This document shows, one piece after another, positions 25,628-36,108 of a stretch of 63,618 nucleotides of DNA. Source of the DNA: Muribaculaceae bacterium (GTDB taxonomy: Bacteria; Bacteroidota; Bacteroidia; Bacteroidales; Muribaculaceae). The notes under the pieces were generated by a model. The model searched no databases. It was not told where the DNA came from and saw only the letters and a program-made list of their open reading frames with translations. Both the position numbers and the translations under genes were made by a program. Numbering within the stretch: the stretch's first letter is position 1; the number at the start of each line of letters is the position of its first letter. The stretch lies in contig JAFLTP010000018.1 of the NCBI GenBank assembly GCA_022510405.1, forward strand, positions 1 to 63,618. Direction: 5' to 3'.

Positions 25628-27733
25628 TTACTTTGGTTGGAGACGTATAGCAAAACCGCCTCCGGGTGCTATGTGTTGCTTCAATTTAGTCTTGCTCGTC
25701 ACATCCTTAGTTGTGATTGTGTAAGCCTGGGGATTGGTTTCCCAATGTGCATCAGGTGCGTCGGCATAAATTGTAGCTACATATTTACTGCCTGCAGGCA
25801 AGAAAGAGAAATCTATCACTGCGTCCCTGGCATTGTCGTCGGTGATACCGGCCACATACCAATCGTCGGAATTTTTGTCAAGACGAGCCACTGTGATATA
25901 CCTTGCAGGCTCAGCCTCAAGATATTTGGAATCTTTCCATTCCACAGGAACATCTTTTATAAACTGAAAAGCATCGGGGAATCTTTCATAATTTTCGGGA
26001 AGGTCTGCAGCCATTTGCATAGGAGACGGCATTGTGAGATATAGGGCCAACTGACGTGCAAGAGTGGTCATAGCCTTTCCGGTTTTACCTTCGCCATAGT
26101 AGCTCAAGTCTGTCTGGAATAGACCCGGGGTATAATCCATGGGACCGCCTTTCAAACGTGTAAAAGGCAGAATAGCTGTATGAGAAGGCGGGTTACCTCC
26201 CATAGATTCAAATTCTCCTCCACGGGCAGATTCCTGAGCCAACCAATTAGGATAAGTACGTATCAATCCGGTAGGTCTTGGAGCTTCGTGGCTGTCGATC
26301 ATAATTTCATAATCTGCTGCTTTTTCAATCACATATTGTGCATGGTCGACCATATATTGCGAGGTGTGATGTTCCGAACGAGGAATGATCGCTCCTACAT
26401 AACCGGTCTTCACAGCATCATAATTATTGTCTTTCATGAATTGGAAAGCTTTGTCGAGTTGACGCTCATAATCCATGGCGTTCGCGGCTGTTTCATGATG
26501 CATAATTAACTTCACGCCTTTCTCCTTGGCATAATCTCTAAGATAAGGAAGATCGAAATCGGGATAAGGTTTGTCGAAAAGGAACTGACGGTTTTTCCTG
26601 TAGCTACCCCAGTCTTCCCAACCTTCATTCCAACCTTCCACAAGCACTCCGTCGATACCATGTGCAGCGGCGAAATCGATATATTTCTTCACATTCTCAG
26701 TATTGGCCGGATGGCGCCCGTTGGGCTTAAGTTTGGTATAATCGGTGATACCCGGCTTTGCTCTGAAATCATCGGAATAAGCCCAAGTTTTCTCTTTCCC
26801 TGTGAACATTTCCCACCAAACGCCGATAAACTTCATCGGTTTGATCCAGGAAGTATCTTCGATTTTTGAGGGTTCGTTAAGGTTGAGAATCAATTGGGAA
26901 GCCAAAATTTCACGGGCATCATCACTTACAATGATAGTACGCCAAGGTGTATTGAAAGGAAGTTGTAGGTAACCTCTCACTCCGAGTTTGTCGGGTGTAA
27001 GATGAGCTTTCATACCATAATTGGCAGTATCAAGATCAAGTTGCATTGCCGGATAACCTATAAGGGCCGCTTCGTGCACATTGATGTAGAGGCCATCGTC
27101 AGACTTGGCAAGCAACGGAGTTTGCACTGCATTGGCAAGTTCCGGGGCCCATTGACTTTCTGAATGTCTTCCTTTTTTTGAATTCAATGCGTTTGGCATT
27201 TCAGAAAGTCTTGCCTCAGTAAACAGGAATTCATCGGTGTCATAATCACCCGGTATCGCCCAAAGGGTGTTATCAGCCGGGAAATTGAATTCTGTCACTT
27301 CGTCGAGAACGGCGAGATAATTGGCTTTGTCCTGGATCGGGAATTCATAACGGAAACCCATTCCATCGTCAAAGACACGGAAACACACTGTCATCAACAA
27401 CCCGTCGGTATTTTCCATATTGACCGACAATTGGTTGTAATGATTCACAATATCTTGATATTCTCCCCACACTGGATGCCATGTTTCATTGAATGAAGCC
27501 GTATCAGTGCTAAGAATCTTGAAATTGTCGGTGAATTTTGCTTCTTTGGCTGCCAAACCGAGTTTACTGTCAACAATCACAGGTTTCCCTTTATAATTAA
27601 GATTGTAATAGGGTTGTCCCTGAGCATTTACATCAACATTAAGCAACAAATTGCCGTTGGGTGATTTAATGTCAGCAGCAAACACGGAAAGCGACAAACC
27701 AACAAATAAACTTATAAATAAAGATTTCTTCAT
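25628..27733 (-). CDS. susB: GH97 alpha-glucosidase (SusB-like)
   Basis: Periplasmic exo-alpha-glucosidase releasing glucose from malto-oligosaccharides. 701 residues with a signal peptide (1-20). The N-terminal GH97 beta-sandwich runs to about residue 290, then a catalytic TIM barrel and a C-terminal sandwich. Glu414 (MHHETAAN), Glu483 (DSHEAPRPTG) and Glu508 (RGGEFE) fall at the spacing of the catalytic/calcium-binding glutamates of B. thetaiotaomicron SusB, indicating the inverting GH97 subgroup. It lies 1 nt after the GH13 gene and is last in the operon. Ends in a 3' region occupied by the heptad array. Confidence 0.94.
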   Translation of the reverse strand: MKKSLFISLFVGLSLSVFAADIKSPNGNLLLNVDVNAQGQPYYNLNYKGKPVIVDSKLGLAAKEAKFTDNFKILSTDTASFNETWHPVWGEYQDIVNHYNQLSVNMENTDGLLMTVCFRVFDDGMGFRYEFPIQDKANYLAVLDEVTEFNFPADNTLWAIPGDYDTDEFLFTEARLSEMPNALNSKKGRHSESQWAPELANAVQTPLLAKSDDGLYINVHEAALIGYPAMQLDLDTANYGMKAHLTPDKLGVRGYLQLPFNTPWRTIIVSDDAREILASQLILNLNEPSKIEDTSWIKPMKFIGVWWEMFTGKEKTWAYSDDFRAKPGITDYTKLKPNGRHPANTENVKKYIDFAAAHGIDGVLVEGWNEGWEDWGSYRKNRQFLFDKPYPDFDLPYLRDYAKEKGVKLIMHHETAANAMDYERQLDKAFQFMKDNNYDAVKTGYVGAIIPRSEHHTSQYMVDHAQYVIEKAADYEIMIDSHEAPRPTGLIRTYPNWLAQESARGGEFESMGGNPPSHTAILPFTRLKGGPMDYTPGLFQTDLSYYGEGKTGKAMTTLARQLALYLTMPSPMQMAADLPENYERFPDAFQFIKDVPVEWKDSKYLEAEPARYITVARLDKNSDDWYVAGITDDNARDAVIDFSFLPAGSKYVATIYADAPDAHWETNPQAYTITTKDVTSKTKLKQHIAPGGGFAIRLQPK

Positions 27734-27734
27734 A

Positions 27735-29108
27735 TTAATTCATATAGATAGCGTAACCATAAGCACCAAGATTGATGGTGACGGGGATTTCGGAACTTGC
27801 ACCGTTAATTAAATCTGTCATTTTGGTGTAGCGTAAGGACATTGGAGTGACATATTGCTGTTCACTTCCGCTGCAGTTCACAACAACCAGTACATTCTTG
27901 CTACCATTTGTCCAGGTAAAGGCCGAGATAGCCCCTGAAGAATAATCAGTCAAACTTCCGGCCCTTACATCTTTAGTGGCCTTGTAAGCATCATTGATAG
28001 CCTTATAAACCGGCGTAAGAACCTCATTGAATGATATGGTCTTATAGTTGAAGAAAGACTGAGTTCCCTTTAATCCTTCTGCATCCATACCGGAATAGAT
28101 AAGAGGTGTACCGTTCAGCATACCTGTTAGAACATAAGCAGCGGGAAGAGCATCCAAAGCACCATAATAGGTATCTATAGCATTCTCCGACATAGTGTCG
28201 TGATTGAAAACATATCGAAGGATAGAATCACCTTCGGGCACTTCAGCCCAAGCATTCTGACCTTCTTGAACTATCGGAGCTGCTTTCCCTGATTTGAACG
28301 CTGTAGAAAGAGTTGGCGCGCTACCCCAGTCGTATATCATATCATAACCATAACTATAGAAACTATAGTTTGAAGACTCTGCCAAAAGGAGTATGTCACT
28401 CCTCATGGCCTTGAGATCTTTTGCAAGATCAGTCCAAAAACTTACGGGAATGTTTGGGGAATCCGCATAGTCGAAACGGAAACCATCAATATCAGCAGTA
28501 GTAATCCAATATTTTATAGCTTCAGACATACCAACAGCCACTTCAGGATTAGAATAATCCAGTTGAGCCACATCGTTCCAGTTTTGACCCGGAGGGGAAA
28601 TGATCTGGCCGTTTTTCTGCATAAACCAATCGGGATGTTCGGTAATCCATGGATTATCCCACCCAGTATGGTTTGGCACCCAGTCGAGTAGTACTTTCAA
28701 CCCTAAATTATGTGCGGATTTTACAAGATTCTGAAGATCTGCAATTGTTCCGTATTTGGGATTGATGGCATCATAATTCTTGATACTGTAAGGAGACCCG
28801 ACAGATTTTTCAGAACTGGGCTCACACACCGGCATAATCCATACGATGTCACAACCCATATTTGCAATTCTCTGAAGGTTGGACGCCAGGGCATTCAGAC
28901 AATTTTCCGTTCCAAAGAACCGAGGATTAGCCTCATAAACAACATATGCAGGAGACTTTGAAGATACCTCCGGTTTTGAGGGATTTTCGGGAGATGGATT
29001 AATGGGTTGGTCACCTCCATTGTCGCTATCCTTAGAACAGCCGGCAAACAACATGGCAGCCGCAGCTACGGCTGCCATGTATGATGTTAATTTATTTAGT
29101 CTTTTCAT
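27735..29108 (-). CDS. Surface GH13 alpha-amylase lipoprotein (SusG-like)
   Basis: Endo-acting alpha-amylase, 457 residues, lipobox LFAGC with Cys24, then a Ser/Pro/Asn linker to about residue 52. The GH13 barrel carries DWVPNHT (142-148), the nucleophile Asp213 in GFRFD, acid/base Glu244 in LLAES and transition-state Asp304 in FNHD. It is much shorter than SusG (~690 residues) and lacks an inserted carbohydrate-binding domain. It probably relies on the CBM-bearing lipoprotein encoded just upstream, with whose gene it overlaps by 4 bp (ATGA). Expected to sit on the cell surface and cut bound starch. Confidence 0.92.
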   Translation of the reverse strand: MKRLNKLTSYMAAVAAAAMLFAGCSKDSDNGGDQPINPSPENPSKPEVSSKSPAYVVYEANPRFFGTENCLNALASNLQRIANMGCDIVWIMPVCEPSSEKSVGSPYSIKNYDAINPKYGTIADLQNLVKSAHNLGLKVLLDWVPNHTGWDNPWITEHPDWFMQKNGQIISPPGQNWNDVAQLDYSNPEVAVGMSEAIKYWITTADIDGFRFDYADSPNIPVSFWTDLAKDLKAMRSDILLLAESSNYSFYSYGYDMIYDWGSAPTLSTAFKSGKAAPIVQEGQNAWAEVPEGDSILRYVFNHDTMSENAIDTYYGALDALPAAYVLTGMLNGTPLIYSGMDAEGLKGTQSFFNYKTISFNEVLTPVYKAINDAYKATKDVRAGSLTDYSSGAISAFTWTNGSKNVLVVVNCSGSEQQYVTPMSLRYTKMTDLINGASSEIPVTINLGAYGYAIYMN

Positions 29109-30847
29109 TCTTTAAATTTAACTCCTTCATCAGTTACCTCAAGATAGACATCCTGATTCAAAGTGATCGGGAAATTATCAAGTTGAACCTGATGGTTATT
29201 GTTGTTGAAAATCAAGTTATATGTGAGTCCGTTAGCAGGAGCAGGATATACCAGATATTCAACACCATTGACTGTTTCTGTTGTAGTGCTCACCAAACCC
29301 GGCCATCCACCGAACAGTTCCGGATTTCCATCGCTCCATGCATAAAGAGCTATTTCTTCCCAAGTTGTTTTGTTATCGGCGTAGATCTTAATATTGGGAG
29401 TCTCAAGGAAAGTGGCTTCTGTTGCTGTAACCTTGATAAACCAGTTCTGGTCAAGTGTTATCACCATATCTCCTTGTTCAATTTGAATGCCTGCATTATT
29501 ATTGAAGATGAGATGTTCTGTTTCCCCTATGCCTTCAACAGTAAATACCAAGTATTCTATACCATCCAAAGTAATGGTTTCAGTTGAAGATTGGCCGGGC
29601 CATCCATTGAATATTTCAGAGTCACCCCAAGCATAGAGATAGAAGTTCTCCCAGCCTGTCTCATTCTGGATATAAATATTATATTGTGCGGAAGGACTCG
29701 GAGTGTCGGGTTCAGTAGGTTCATCCGGAACATTTCCGCCCGGTTGGAAGTCATCAGGATTTATTTCTGTAACACCACTTGAAGTGATTTCTACATACAA
29801 ATTCCTATCAATTGTGAAATTAAAGTCAGGGAGTTGGCTGCCGTTATCATTATTATTGAAGATAAGGTTTTCATTAAGTCCTGTGTTAGCCTCACCAAAG
29901 TCGAAATATACATAACCTATTCCGTTTATCACAACTGTACCTGTAGGTTGCATACCGGGCCAACCACCATTCAGGTCGTTTACATCTCCCCACATATAGA
30001 GGGCGAGAGAATCCCAACCGGTGCTGTCATATACAAATACTGCATAACCATCATGCGTGATAGATGCATTCGGGTCTATTTCCACCGCACCGTCAGCAGT
30101 GAGTTCGAAGTAGTAATCCTTGTTAAGAGTTACGTTATAATCCGGAAGTTGGCTGCCATTATTGTTATTGTTGAAGATAAGATTAAGATTCAAACCTTCA
30201 TTGTCTGCTCCTGTATCAAAATATTGATAAGTCACACCGTTGAGTTCAACTTTTCCTGTTACGCCAATACCGGGCCAGCCACCAAATGCTTCGGCATCAC
30301 CCCAAGCATAGAGTGCAAGATCTGTCCATCCTGTATTGTTGATTACATAGATTGCATAACCATCATGTTCCACATCGTCAGGATTTTCAGGAGTATTGAA
30401 ACTGTCTTCCCAATAATCTATAAAGACATTAAGACGTTGACCAAGCGCAGGATAATCATAATGCCACAAAATATTACCTTCCAAGTCAACTTCCGGGCCG
30501 CTTTGAATATTATAGAAGGAATACCCATCGGCTAAAGTTTTGCCATTTACAAAACTGTTAGGATTAAGATAGATACCGAATTTTGCAGGAACTCCTGTCT
30601 GAGGATTTCCTCTTTGCAGAAGCCATTCCGGATTGCCGATTGCTTCTTCACCTCCGTTAAAATCACCATAGATATAAATCTGGTCGTTGATGCCGGTGCC
30701 ATAAGGCACGATACCTTCGAGAAGCATCAATCCGTCTCTTGTCTCAAACTGAGGCAATTCAGAAGTCAGCACAATCGATTCCTCCTTACATCCTGTGAGC
30801 AATGCAAGACCAAGAAGCGCAGTGCCTAATATATTAAGTTTCTTCAT
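29105..30847 (-). CDS. Surface starch-binding lipoprotein with four tandem CBM26-like modules (SusE/F position)
   Basis: 580 residues, lipobox LLTGC with Cys20. After a unique N-terminal domain (about 21-158), four repeats of ~95 residues follow at about 161-260, 265-365, 387-481 and 483-579. Each has the pattern W...LYAWGD...GGWPG... then LIFNNN...Q...(I/V)TL...YLEVT. This is the CBM26 (PF16738-like) starch-binding module otherwise common on Firmicutes amylases. A Pro/Glu/Thr/Asp linker (about 366-386) separates repeats 2 and 3. It occupies the place of susE/susF, which have different folds in B. thetaiotaomicron. Family assignment is from remembered motifs; the repeats themselves are directly visible. 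Confidence 0.88.
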   Translation of the reverse strand: MKKLNILGTALLGLALLTGCKEESIVLTSELPQFETRDGLMLLEGIVPYGTGINDQIYIYGDFNGGEEAIGNPEWLLQRGNPQTGVPAKFGIYLNPNSFVNGKTLADGYSFYNIQSGPEVDLEGNILWHYDYPALGQRLNVFIDYWEDSFNTPENPDDVEHDGYAIYVINNTGWTDLALYAWGDAEAFGGWPGIGVTGKVELNGVTYQYFDTGADNEGLNLNLIFNNNNNGSQLPDYNVTLNKDYYFELTADGAVEIDPNASITHDGYAVFVYDSTGWDSLALYMWGDVNDLNGGWPGMQPTGTVVINGIGYVYFDFGEANTGLNENLIFNNNDNGSQLPDFNFTIDRNLYVEITSSGVTEINPDDFQPGGNVPDEPTEPDTPSPSAQYNIYIQNETGWENFYLYAWGDSEIFNGWPGQSSTETITLDGIEYLVFTVEGIGETEHLIFNNNAGIQIEQGDMVITLDQNWFIKVTATEATFLETPNIKIYADNKTTWEEIALYAWSDGNPELFGGWPGLVSTTTETVNGVEYLVYPAPANGLTYNLIFNNNNHQVQLDNFPITLNQDVYLEVTDEGVKFKE

Positions 30848-30888
30848 TTTTTTTGTATTATAATAGTTTAATATATTTACTATTAGAA

Positions 30889-32709
30889 TTAATATCCGGG
30901 GGTTTGGACTAAACCGGGGTTAACCATAAGTGCAGAATATGGCATAGGGAACCATTCATACTTACGATCGCGTTTAGCAGGCATTTCACGTTCGGGGTCG
31001 GTTGCACGACCGAAGAACCACCATTGACCTTGGGTAAATTTATCGAAACGACGTAGGTCGGTACGACGCCGACGGCCTTCATCCAAGAATTCAAGTCCCC
31101 ATTCAGAGAGAACCCAATCCAAATCGAAATTATCGAAACCGGGACTAGGAGTCTCAACTTCATCCTTGTTTGTAAAATAACGCTGACGAACCTGATTAAT
31201 CAACTCTTTGGCACCGTTACTGTCACCTGCACGCATTTTACATTCAGCCAAAGCATAATAAGCTTCTGCAAGGCGGAATTCAACCTGAGCTGCATCACGC
31301 CAATCTACACCTGCTGTGGAGGGTAACATAGGATATCTGATTAAACGATAGCCTGAATTGGTCTGACCCCATCTTGGAGACATTACAGGTTCCAATTCAT
31401 GACCGATTCCAAGGAATGTTCCAACCTGATCGGTGTAATAGAGAGGAACATTTTCAAGGTCTGCGTCAGCCATATATACTTCTCCCGAAATATATTCATA
31501 CTGCTGTCCGATCAAGAACAAGCCCTCCCAATTACCTGCAGCGTCAGAATGGAAAGGTTGTCTCCTCACGTCATTCTCTTTCATTCTGTCAAATACTGCA
31601 CCAAGTTTGTCACCATAATCATAAACAAAACTCTTAGAGCCTATGGAATAATCATTAGTTGCAGATATTGTGCCTGTATTGTCATGAGAGGGAACCACAA
31701 TCACACAATTCCATCCGGATTGGTCGGTTGAATATCCGCAATCAAATATTAAAGTATAGTCTGACGATGGCAAACCCGGGGTATTTCTATTATTATTAGT
31801 CCACCAAGATACATCTTGAGCAAAAGCAAACACAATTTCAGGGCAAGTTAAATTGTCAACTTCATAAATCTTACGATAATCAGGCGCCAAGGAATAAGTG
31901 CCATAGACACCATTAATAATGTCTTGTGCTAATGCTGCACATTCATTGAAACGATCAACTCCTGTCCATACTTGGGAATTAAGAAGAAGTCTCATTTTGA
32001 GCATACGGTTCATTCCTTGATTACAATGAGTACGGGTGCTTCCAAGTCCATCTTCCTTATTCAAAGCAGAATAAGTGTCATCCAGTTCATCTGCTATAAA
32101 ATTCCAAATGAGTTGACATCCTTCCTCAAAATTAGCCCCTGCAACAGAGCCGGGCACCTCAGTGGAATTACCTGCTGTGAAAAGAGGAAGTGACCCGCCC
32201 CATAGTTCAAAATTATTATAATATGCCCACGCACGCATAGTTCTAACTTCGGCCACATATGAATCAAACGAGGCCTGAGTCATTCCCAGAGAACCCGGAT
32301 CTATATTATTAAGATCGGCTAAAAGATTATTACAAAGGCCGATACATGTCCAAGCCTTTTGCCAAGCTTGTTCGATAATTACAGAGTTTGCTGTCCAGGT
32401 TTGTGTTGATAGCACAAATTTTTGAGCATCATCATATCCCCATTGTCCTCCGTTCCATGTACGCCATGCTATTTGGTCGGCAGAGAACTCATTTAAGTAC
32501 CAGAAATACTCCAAGAAGCCACTCATAGCATTAGAATATATGGAAGCCACGGCACCTGCCACGCTTGATTCATCCACATAAAAATTCGATGCATCAATTT
32601 GCTGGAAAGTCTTTTCATCCAGATTGGTACAACTCGTGGCTGAAACGGCCATAAGAGCAACCGATGCTGACGCAAAGCAGATTTTCTTAATTTTATTTAT
32701 AGTTTTCAT
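30889..32709 (-). CDS. susD: SusD/RagB-family starch-binding outer-membrane lipoprotein
   Basis: 606 residues, signal peptide with lipobox SATSC, Cys27. The SusD tetratricopeptide-based fold is recognisable: EVRTMRAWAYYNNFELWG near residue 150, ECKMRAGDSNGAKELINQVRQR near residue 495, and C-terminal WGLEFLDEGRRRRTDLRRFDKF. It forms the lid of the SusC transporter and binds the starch helix on the surface. It lies 23 nt after susC. Confidence 0.95.
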   Translation of the reverse strand: MKTINKIKKICFASASVALMAVSATSCTNLDEKTFQQIDASNFYVDESSVAGAVASIYSNAMSGFLEYFWYLNEFSADQIAWRTWNGGQWGYDDAQKFVLSTQTWTANSVIIEQAWQKAWTCIGLCNNLLADLNNIDPGSLGMTQASFDSYVAEVRTMRAWAYYNNFELWGGSLPLFTAGNSTEVPGSVAGANFEEGCQLIWNFIADELDDTYSALNKEDGLGSTRTHCNQGMNRMLKMRLLLNSQVWTGVDRFNECAALAQDIINGVYGTYSLAPDYRKIYEVDNLTCPEIVFAFAQDVSWWTNNNRNTPGLPSSDYTLIFDCGYSTDQSGWNCVIVVPSHDNTGTISATNDYSIGSKSFVYDYGDKLGAVFDRMKENDVRRQPFHSDAAGNWEGLFLIGQQYEYISGEVYMADADLENVPLYYTDQVGTFLGIGHELEPVMSPRWGQTNSGYRLIRYPMLPSTAGVDWRDAAQVEFRLAEAYYALAECKMRAGDSNGAKELINQVRQRYFTNKDEVETPSPGFDNFDLDWVLSEWGLEFLDEGRRRRTDLRRFDKFTQGQWWFFGRATDPEREMPAKRDRKYEWFPMPYSALMVNPGLVQTPGY

Positions 32710-32732
32710 ACTTTATTCTTTCGATGGTATTA

Positions 32733-35699
32733 TTAACGGAAACGCACTGTTACACCTAAACTAAGTTGAGTAGCCTGTGGATAAGCGTTTGAACTGTCTA
32801 CACCAGGAGTCAAGCCGGTGGAGGGTACTGCAGATGGATCTGTCCCTTTGTACTTGGTTAATGTAAACAAGTTCTTTGCTGAAACATAGATACGTAATGA
32901 ATCCAAGAGCCTGCGGTTCTTTATTGGGAATGTATAACCCAATGTTACATTTTCAAGTTTGAAATAGTCACCCTTTTCAAGGAAGTAGGATGTAACAACA
33001 CCCGGACTGTACCATAATTCCTGATCTTTACCGTAGGCACTGCGAAGTAAATTTGCACTACCACTTTGTTGCAGACCCATTCCGTAACGACGGGTGTTAT
33101 AGATATCGAAACCAAAGGCACCTGTGAACATGAGGCTGAGGTCCCAACCTTTCCAAGTGAGGTTGTTGCTCCATGTCAAGAAATGTTCCGGAGCACCATT
33201 ACCGATATATCTCTTGTCATCCGGATTTGCAGAGGCAACAGGAATTGCCTCTCCATCCTTATTATAAACGAGCATTGTGTGGTCTTCAGTCACACCGGCA
33301 TATTCATAGCCATAGAATTGTGCGACTTTGCCCCCTTCTTCGACTCGGAAAAGAGTTTCACTGGAACCGATACCACCTGTTTGGTAAAGGTCAAGATAGG
33401 CAGCCTGATAAACATCATTAGAAAGTTTAGTCAATTTGGTAGTTCCATAAGAATAGTTCACTCCCATAGTCCATTTCACCGGAGTGTTCCAAAGGATATC
33501 ACCATTGACTGCCAATTCAATACCTTGGTTACGTATAGTACCTACGTTAACCAGAATATCAGGATAAACAAAAGGTGGTTGCGGAGCTGTATAATTATAA
33601 AGGAGGTCTTTTGACTGACGGTCGAAGTATTCGATTGATCCATAAATACGGTTCCACAACATGAAATCAACGCCTACATTATAACTTATAAGTTTTTCCC
33701 AACTTAACAATGAGTTTGCATTTACTGAAGGAGCAAATCCTGTTGTCCAATTGCCATTCATGAAATAACTGCCATTACTGGTATAAGTGGCTAATGACAT
33801 GTAGGGAGAGTCGGGCTGACGACCAGTCTGACCATAAGAGAAACGTGGTTTCAGACTTTGCACCACTTGCACCTGATCCTTTAGGAAAGGTGCCTGCGCC
33901 ATTTCCCATGCAATAGATGCAGCAGGGAAGGCACCCCATTTTCTGTCTGCTCCAAATTTTGAAGAACCTTCATAACGTAGAGATGCCGAGGCGATTATCA
34001 TACTCTTCCAGGCATAATTTACACGGCCAAGAAAACCGATAAGAGTATTTTGATTGGCATTACTCCACATTTTTGCTTTTCCATCATTCAACCAAGTTCC
34101 GGCACCTATATTGTTCCAAAGTGGTTGATCAAATGTAAAATTATAGTTCTGTTCCCCCATTTGGTTCCAGTCACTTCTTTCATAAGAGTATGCTACAACT
34201 GCATCCACACGATTATCATCATTTTGGAATGTGTAGTTACCTAACCATTCAATACGGTTGGTCCAATTCTTCTCATACTGAAGGTAAGCCTGTCCACTGT
34301 ATCCGCCCCAATAGGATTCGTTTGAATCTGCCGGATAGTACTTCTCTTGCTTGAAATCATGATATGTGTAAGAATATTGCAACGTGGTACTTAAAGTATT
34401 GTGGTCATTACTAAAGATGTTATAACGCACATCAGCCGTTCCAAGAATATAGTTCTGGATACCTTTTGAAGTTGGCACGGTCATCATGTTAACCGGGTTG
34501 GTAGCTCCCGTCACATCAGTCGGCTGATACCAGGTGCCGTCTGGATTATAAACCGGCATTGATGGATTCATAGATAAAGCCCTGTCGAAATAGTCTCCAA
34601 CCTTATAATTTTCATTAGACTTACGAGCATTAAGAGTGAAGGTGAATTTCAGGTGATTGTCAAGAGTATTTACTGACACGGCAGAACGTGCTCCAAATTC
34701 CTCTCTCTTGCTCTTGATGTCAAGACCATTAGCATTCTTATAGTTTACGGAAGCGGTGTAGTATCCGCCGTTTGCAAGACCACCTTCAATACCTACATAT
34801 TGGTTGGTGTCATAATTAACATTCCGGGTAATCAGATCATACCAGTCAGTGTTATACCCGAAGTCATGGCCTCGGCGAGCCCTTCTCCATTCTTCCGGAG
34901 ATAACACTTCCGGTTTGCCCTTTGCAACACCCATGGCTATGTAGGAATCGTAAGTTACTGTGGCCTTACCAGCCTCGCCAGATCCTTTCTTTGTAGTAAT
35001 AAGGATGACACCGTTTGCACCACGGGTACCATAGATCGCGGCTGATGAAGCATCTTTCAAAACAGATATAGATTCTATATCCTGCGGTGCTATGGTCTTA
35101 ATATCGGCACCAGGCACACCGTCCACTACAACAAGAGGCCCATTACCTGCATTGATTGATGTTGCACCACGAACCTGAATATCGGCTCCTCCGTTGGGGT
35201 CGGCAGATGCAGTACTTGAGACGTTAAGACCGGCAACTTTACCTGTAAGCATTTCCATCGGTGAGTTGACAGCACCCTTCATAAAGTCGTCGCTGTTAAC
35301 CTGAACGATAGAACTTGACACCTCTTTACGGGAGATAGAACCATAACCGATCACCACGAGTTCATCGAGGAGCTCAGTGTCTTCGCTCATTATCACATCA
35401 ATAGTGGTTCTACCTTTCACACTTTCCTCTAATGAACCGAAGCCCACATAGCTAAAAATCAAGGTACCATTAGCAGGGACATTGGATAATACATAATTAC
35501 CGTCGATATCGGTTGCAGTACCTTTGGTTTGGTCTCCTTTAACGGAAACACTTACACCAATCAGCACCTCGCCCGTGGCGTCGGTAACCGTTCCCGAAAC
35601 TGTCACATTCTGTGCCCATGCACACAATGGCAGCAGCGCGGCAAACAACGCGGTGACTATACCTCGCTTTGCCTTCAGAAATTTAGTAAGTTTTTTCAT
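32733..35699 (-). CDS. susC: SusC/RagA-family TonB-dependent receptor
   Basis: 988-residue outer-membrane malto-oligosaccharide importer. Signal peptide (1-29), a CarboxypepD_reg-like domain (about 32-110, VSGTVTDATGEVLIGVSV), TonB box region ELLDELVVIGYG near residue 113, plug domain with VDGVPGADIKTIAPQDIESISVLKDASSAAIYGTRGANGVILITTKKG, then a 22-strand barrel ending VTVRFR. First gene of the sus operon and by far its most upstream, with a good promoter. Confidence 0.96.
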   Translation of the reverse strand: MKKLTKFLKAKRGIVTALFAALLPLCAWAQNVTVSGTVTDATGEVLIGVSVSVKGDQTKGTATDIDGNYVLSNVPANGTLIFSYVGFGSLEESVKGRTTIDVIMSEDTELLDELVVIGYGSISRKEVSSSIVQVNSDDFMKGAVNSPMEMLTGKVAGLNVSSTASADPNGGADIQVRGATSINAGNGPLVVVDGVPGADIKTIAPQDIESISVLKDASSAAIYGTRGANGVILITTKKGSGEAGKATVTYDSYIAMGVAKGKPEVLSPEEWRRARRGHDFGYNTDWYDLITRNVNYDTNQYVGIEGGLANGGYYTASVNYKNANGLDIKSKREEFGARSAVSVNTLDNHLKFTFTLNARKSNENYKVGDYFDRALSMNPSMPVYNPDGTWYQPTDVTGATNPVNMMTVPTSKGIQNYILGTADVRYNIFSNDHNTLSTTLQYSYTYHDFKQEKYYPADSNESYWGGYSGQAYLQYEKNWTNRIEWLGNYTFQNDDNRVDAVVAYSYERSDWNQMGEQNYNFTFDQPLWNNIGAGTWLNDGKAKMWSNANQNTLIGFLGRVNYAWKSMIIASASLRYEGSSKFGADRKWGAFPAASIAWEMAQAPFLKDQVQVVQSLKPRFSYGQTGRQPDSPYMSLATYTSNGSYFMNGNWTTGFAPSVNANSLLSWEKLISYNVGVDFMLWNRIYGSIEYFDRQSKDLLYNYTAPQPPFVYPDILVNVGTIRNQGIELAVNGDILWNTPVKWTMGVNYSYGTTKLTKLSNDVYQAAYLDLYQTGGIGSSETLFRVEEGGKVAQFYGYEYAGVTEDHTMLVYNKDGEAIPVASANPDDKRYIGNGAPEHFLTWSNNLTWKGWDLSLMFTGAFGFDIYNTRRYGMGLQQSGSANLLRSAYGKDQELWYSPGVVTSYFLEKGDYFKLENVTLGYTFPIKNRRLLDSLRIYVSAKNLFTLTKYKGTDPSAVPSTGLTPGVDSSNAYPQATQLSLGVTVRFR

Positions 35700-35791
35700 G
35701 AAATGGTTATTGAATTAAGATTGTTGAGTTTTCTTGGCTTGAGTCTTTCAATTTTTGACTCCTTTGAACTGAGTTTTTCAATTTATGTTCC

Positions 35792-35822
35792 CAAAATTAA
35801 GATACAATATTAAATTGTCAAC
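35792..35822 (-). promoter_or_regulatory. sus operon promoter
   Basis: Minus-strand TAATTTTG at 35799-35792 is an exact -7 box. The -33 position, 19 nt away, reads GTTG (3 of 4 to TTTG). The predicted leader of susC is about 86 nt. A weak -33 would suit a promoter that needs an activator such as SusR. Confidence 0.6.
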
Positions 35823-36108
35823 CCATTGTAAAAAAAATCTAAATGTTATCAAAATTTAGTTTATTGTATATCAGAAAATTACTATAACAATAACTCCTAA
35901 AAAATCTAAATCCTTTCAATGTTTGCAGCTCTATAGATTCGCACGTTATGGGAGTTTTTGTCCTCACTCTTTAATTATTTTTCATCACCCTGTATAAATA
36001 TGTTTACATAATGTCATCCGGGTCTCGTTTCATCAGGAGTATCTTTTTTGTGTTTTGCCGATCCATGCCTGATTGTTAATTTTTTTATCAACTATTTATG
36101 TCTAATTT
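35823..36108. other. Divergent intergenic region between sus and RND operons
   Basis: About 290 bp, AT-rich, between the two outward-facing promoters. No open frame, tRNA or convincing hairpin is seen. The sus activator site should be somewhere here, but no repeated or palindromic operator could be picked out by eye. Confidence 0.5.

Noticed and set aside
35823..36108. Small RNA or open frame in the sus/RND gap
   Set aside because: No frame, promoter or terminator pair found.
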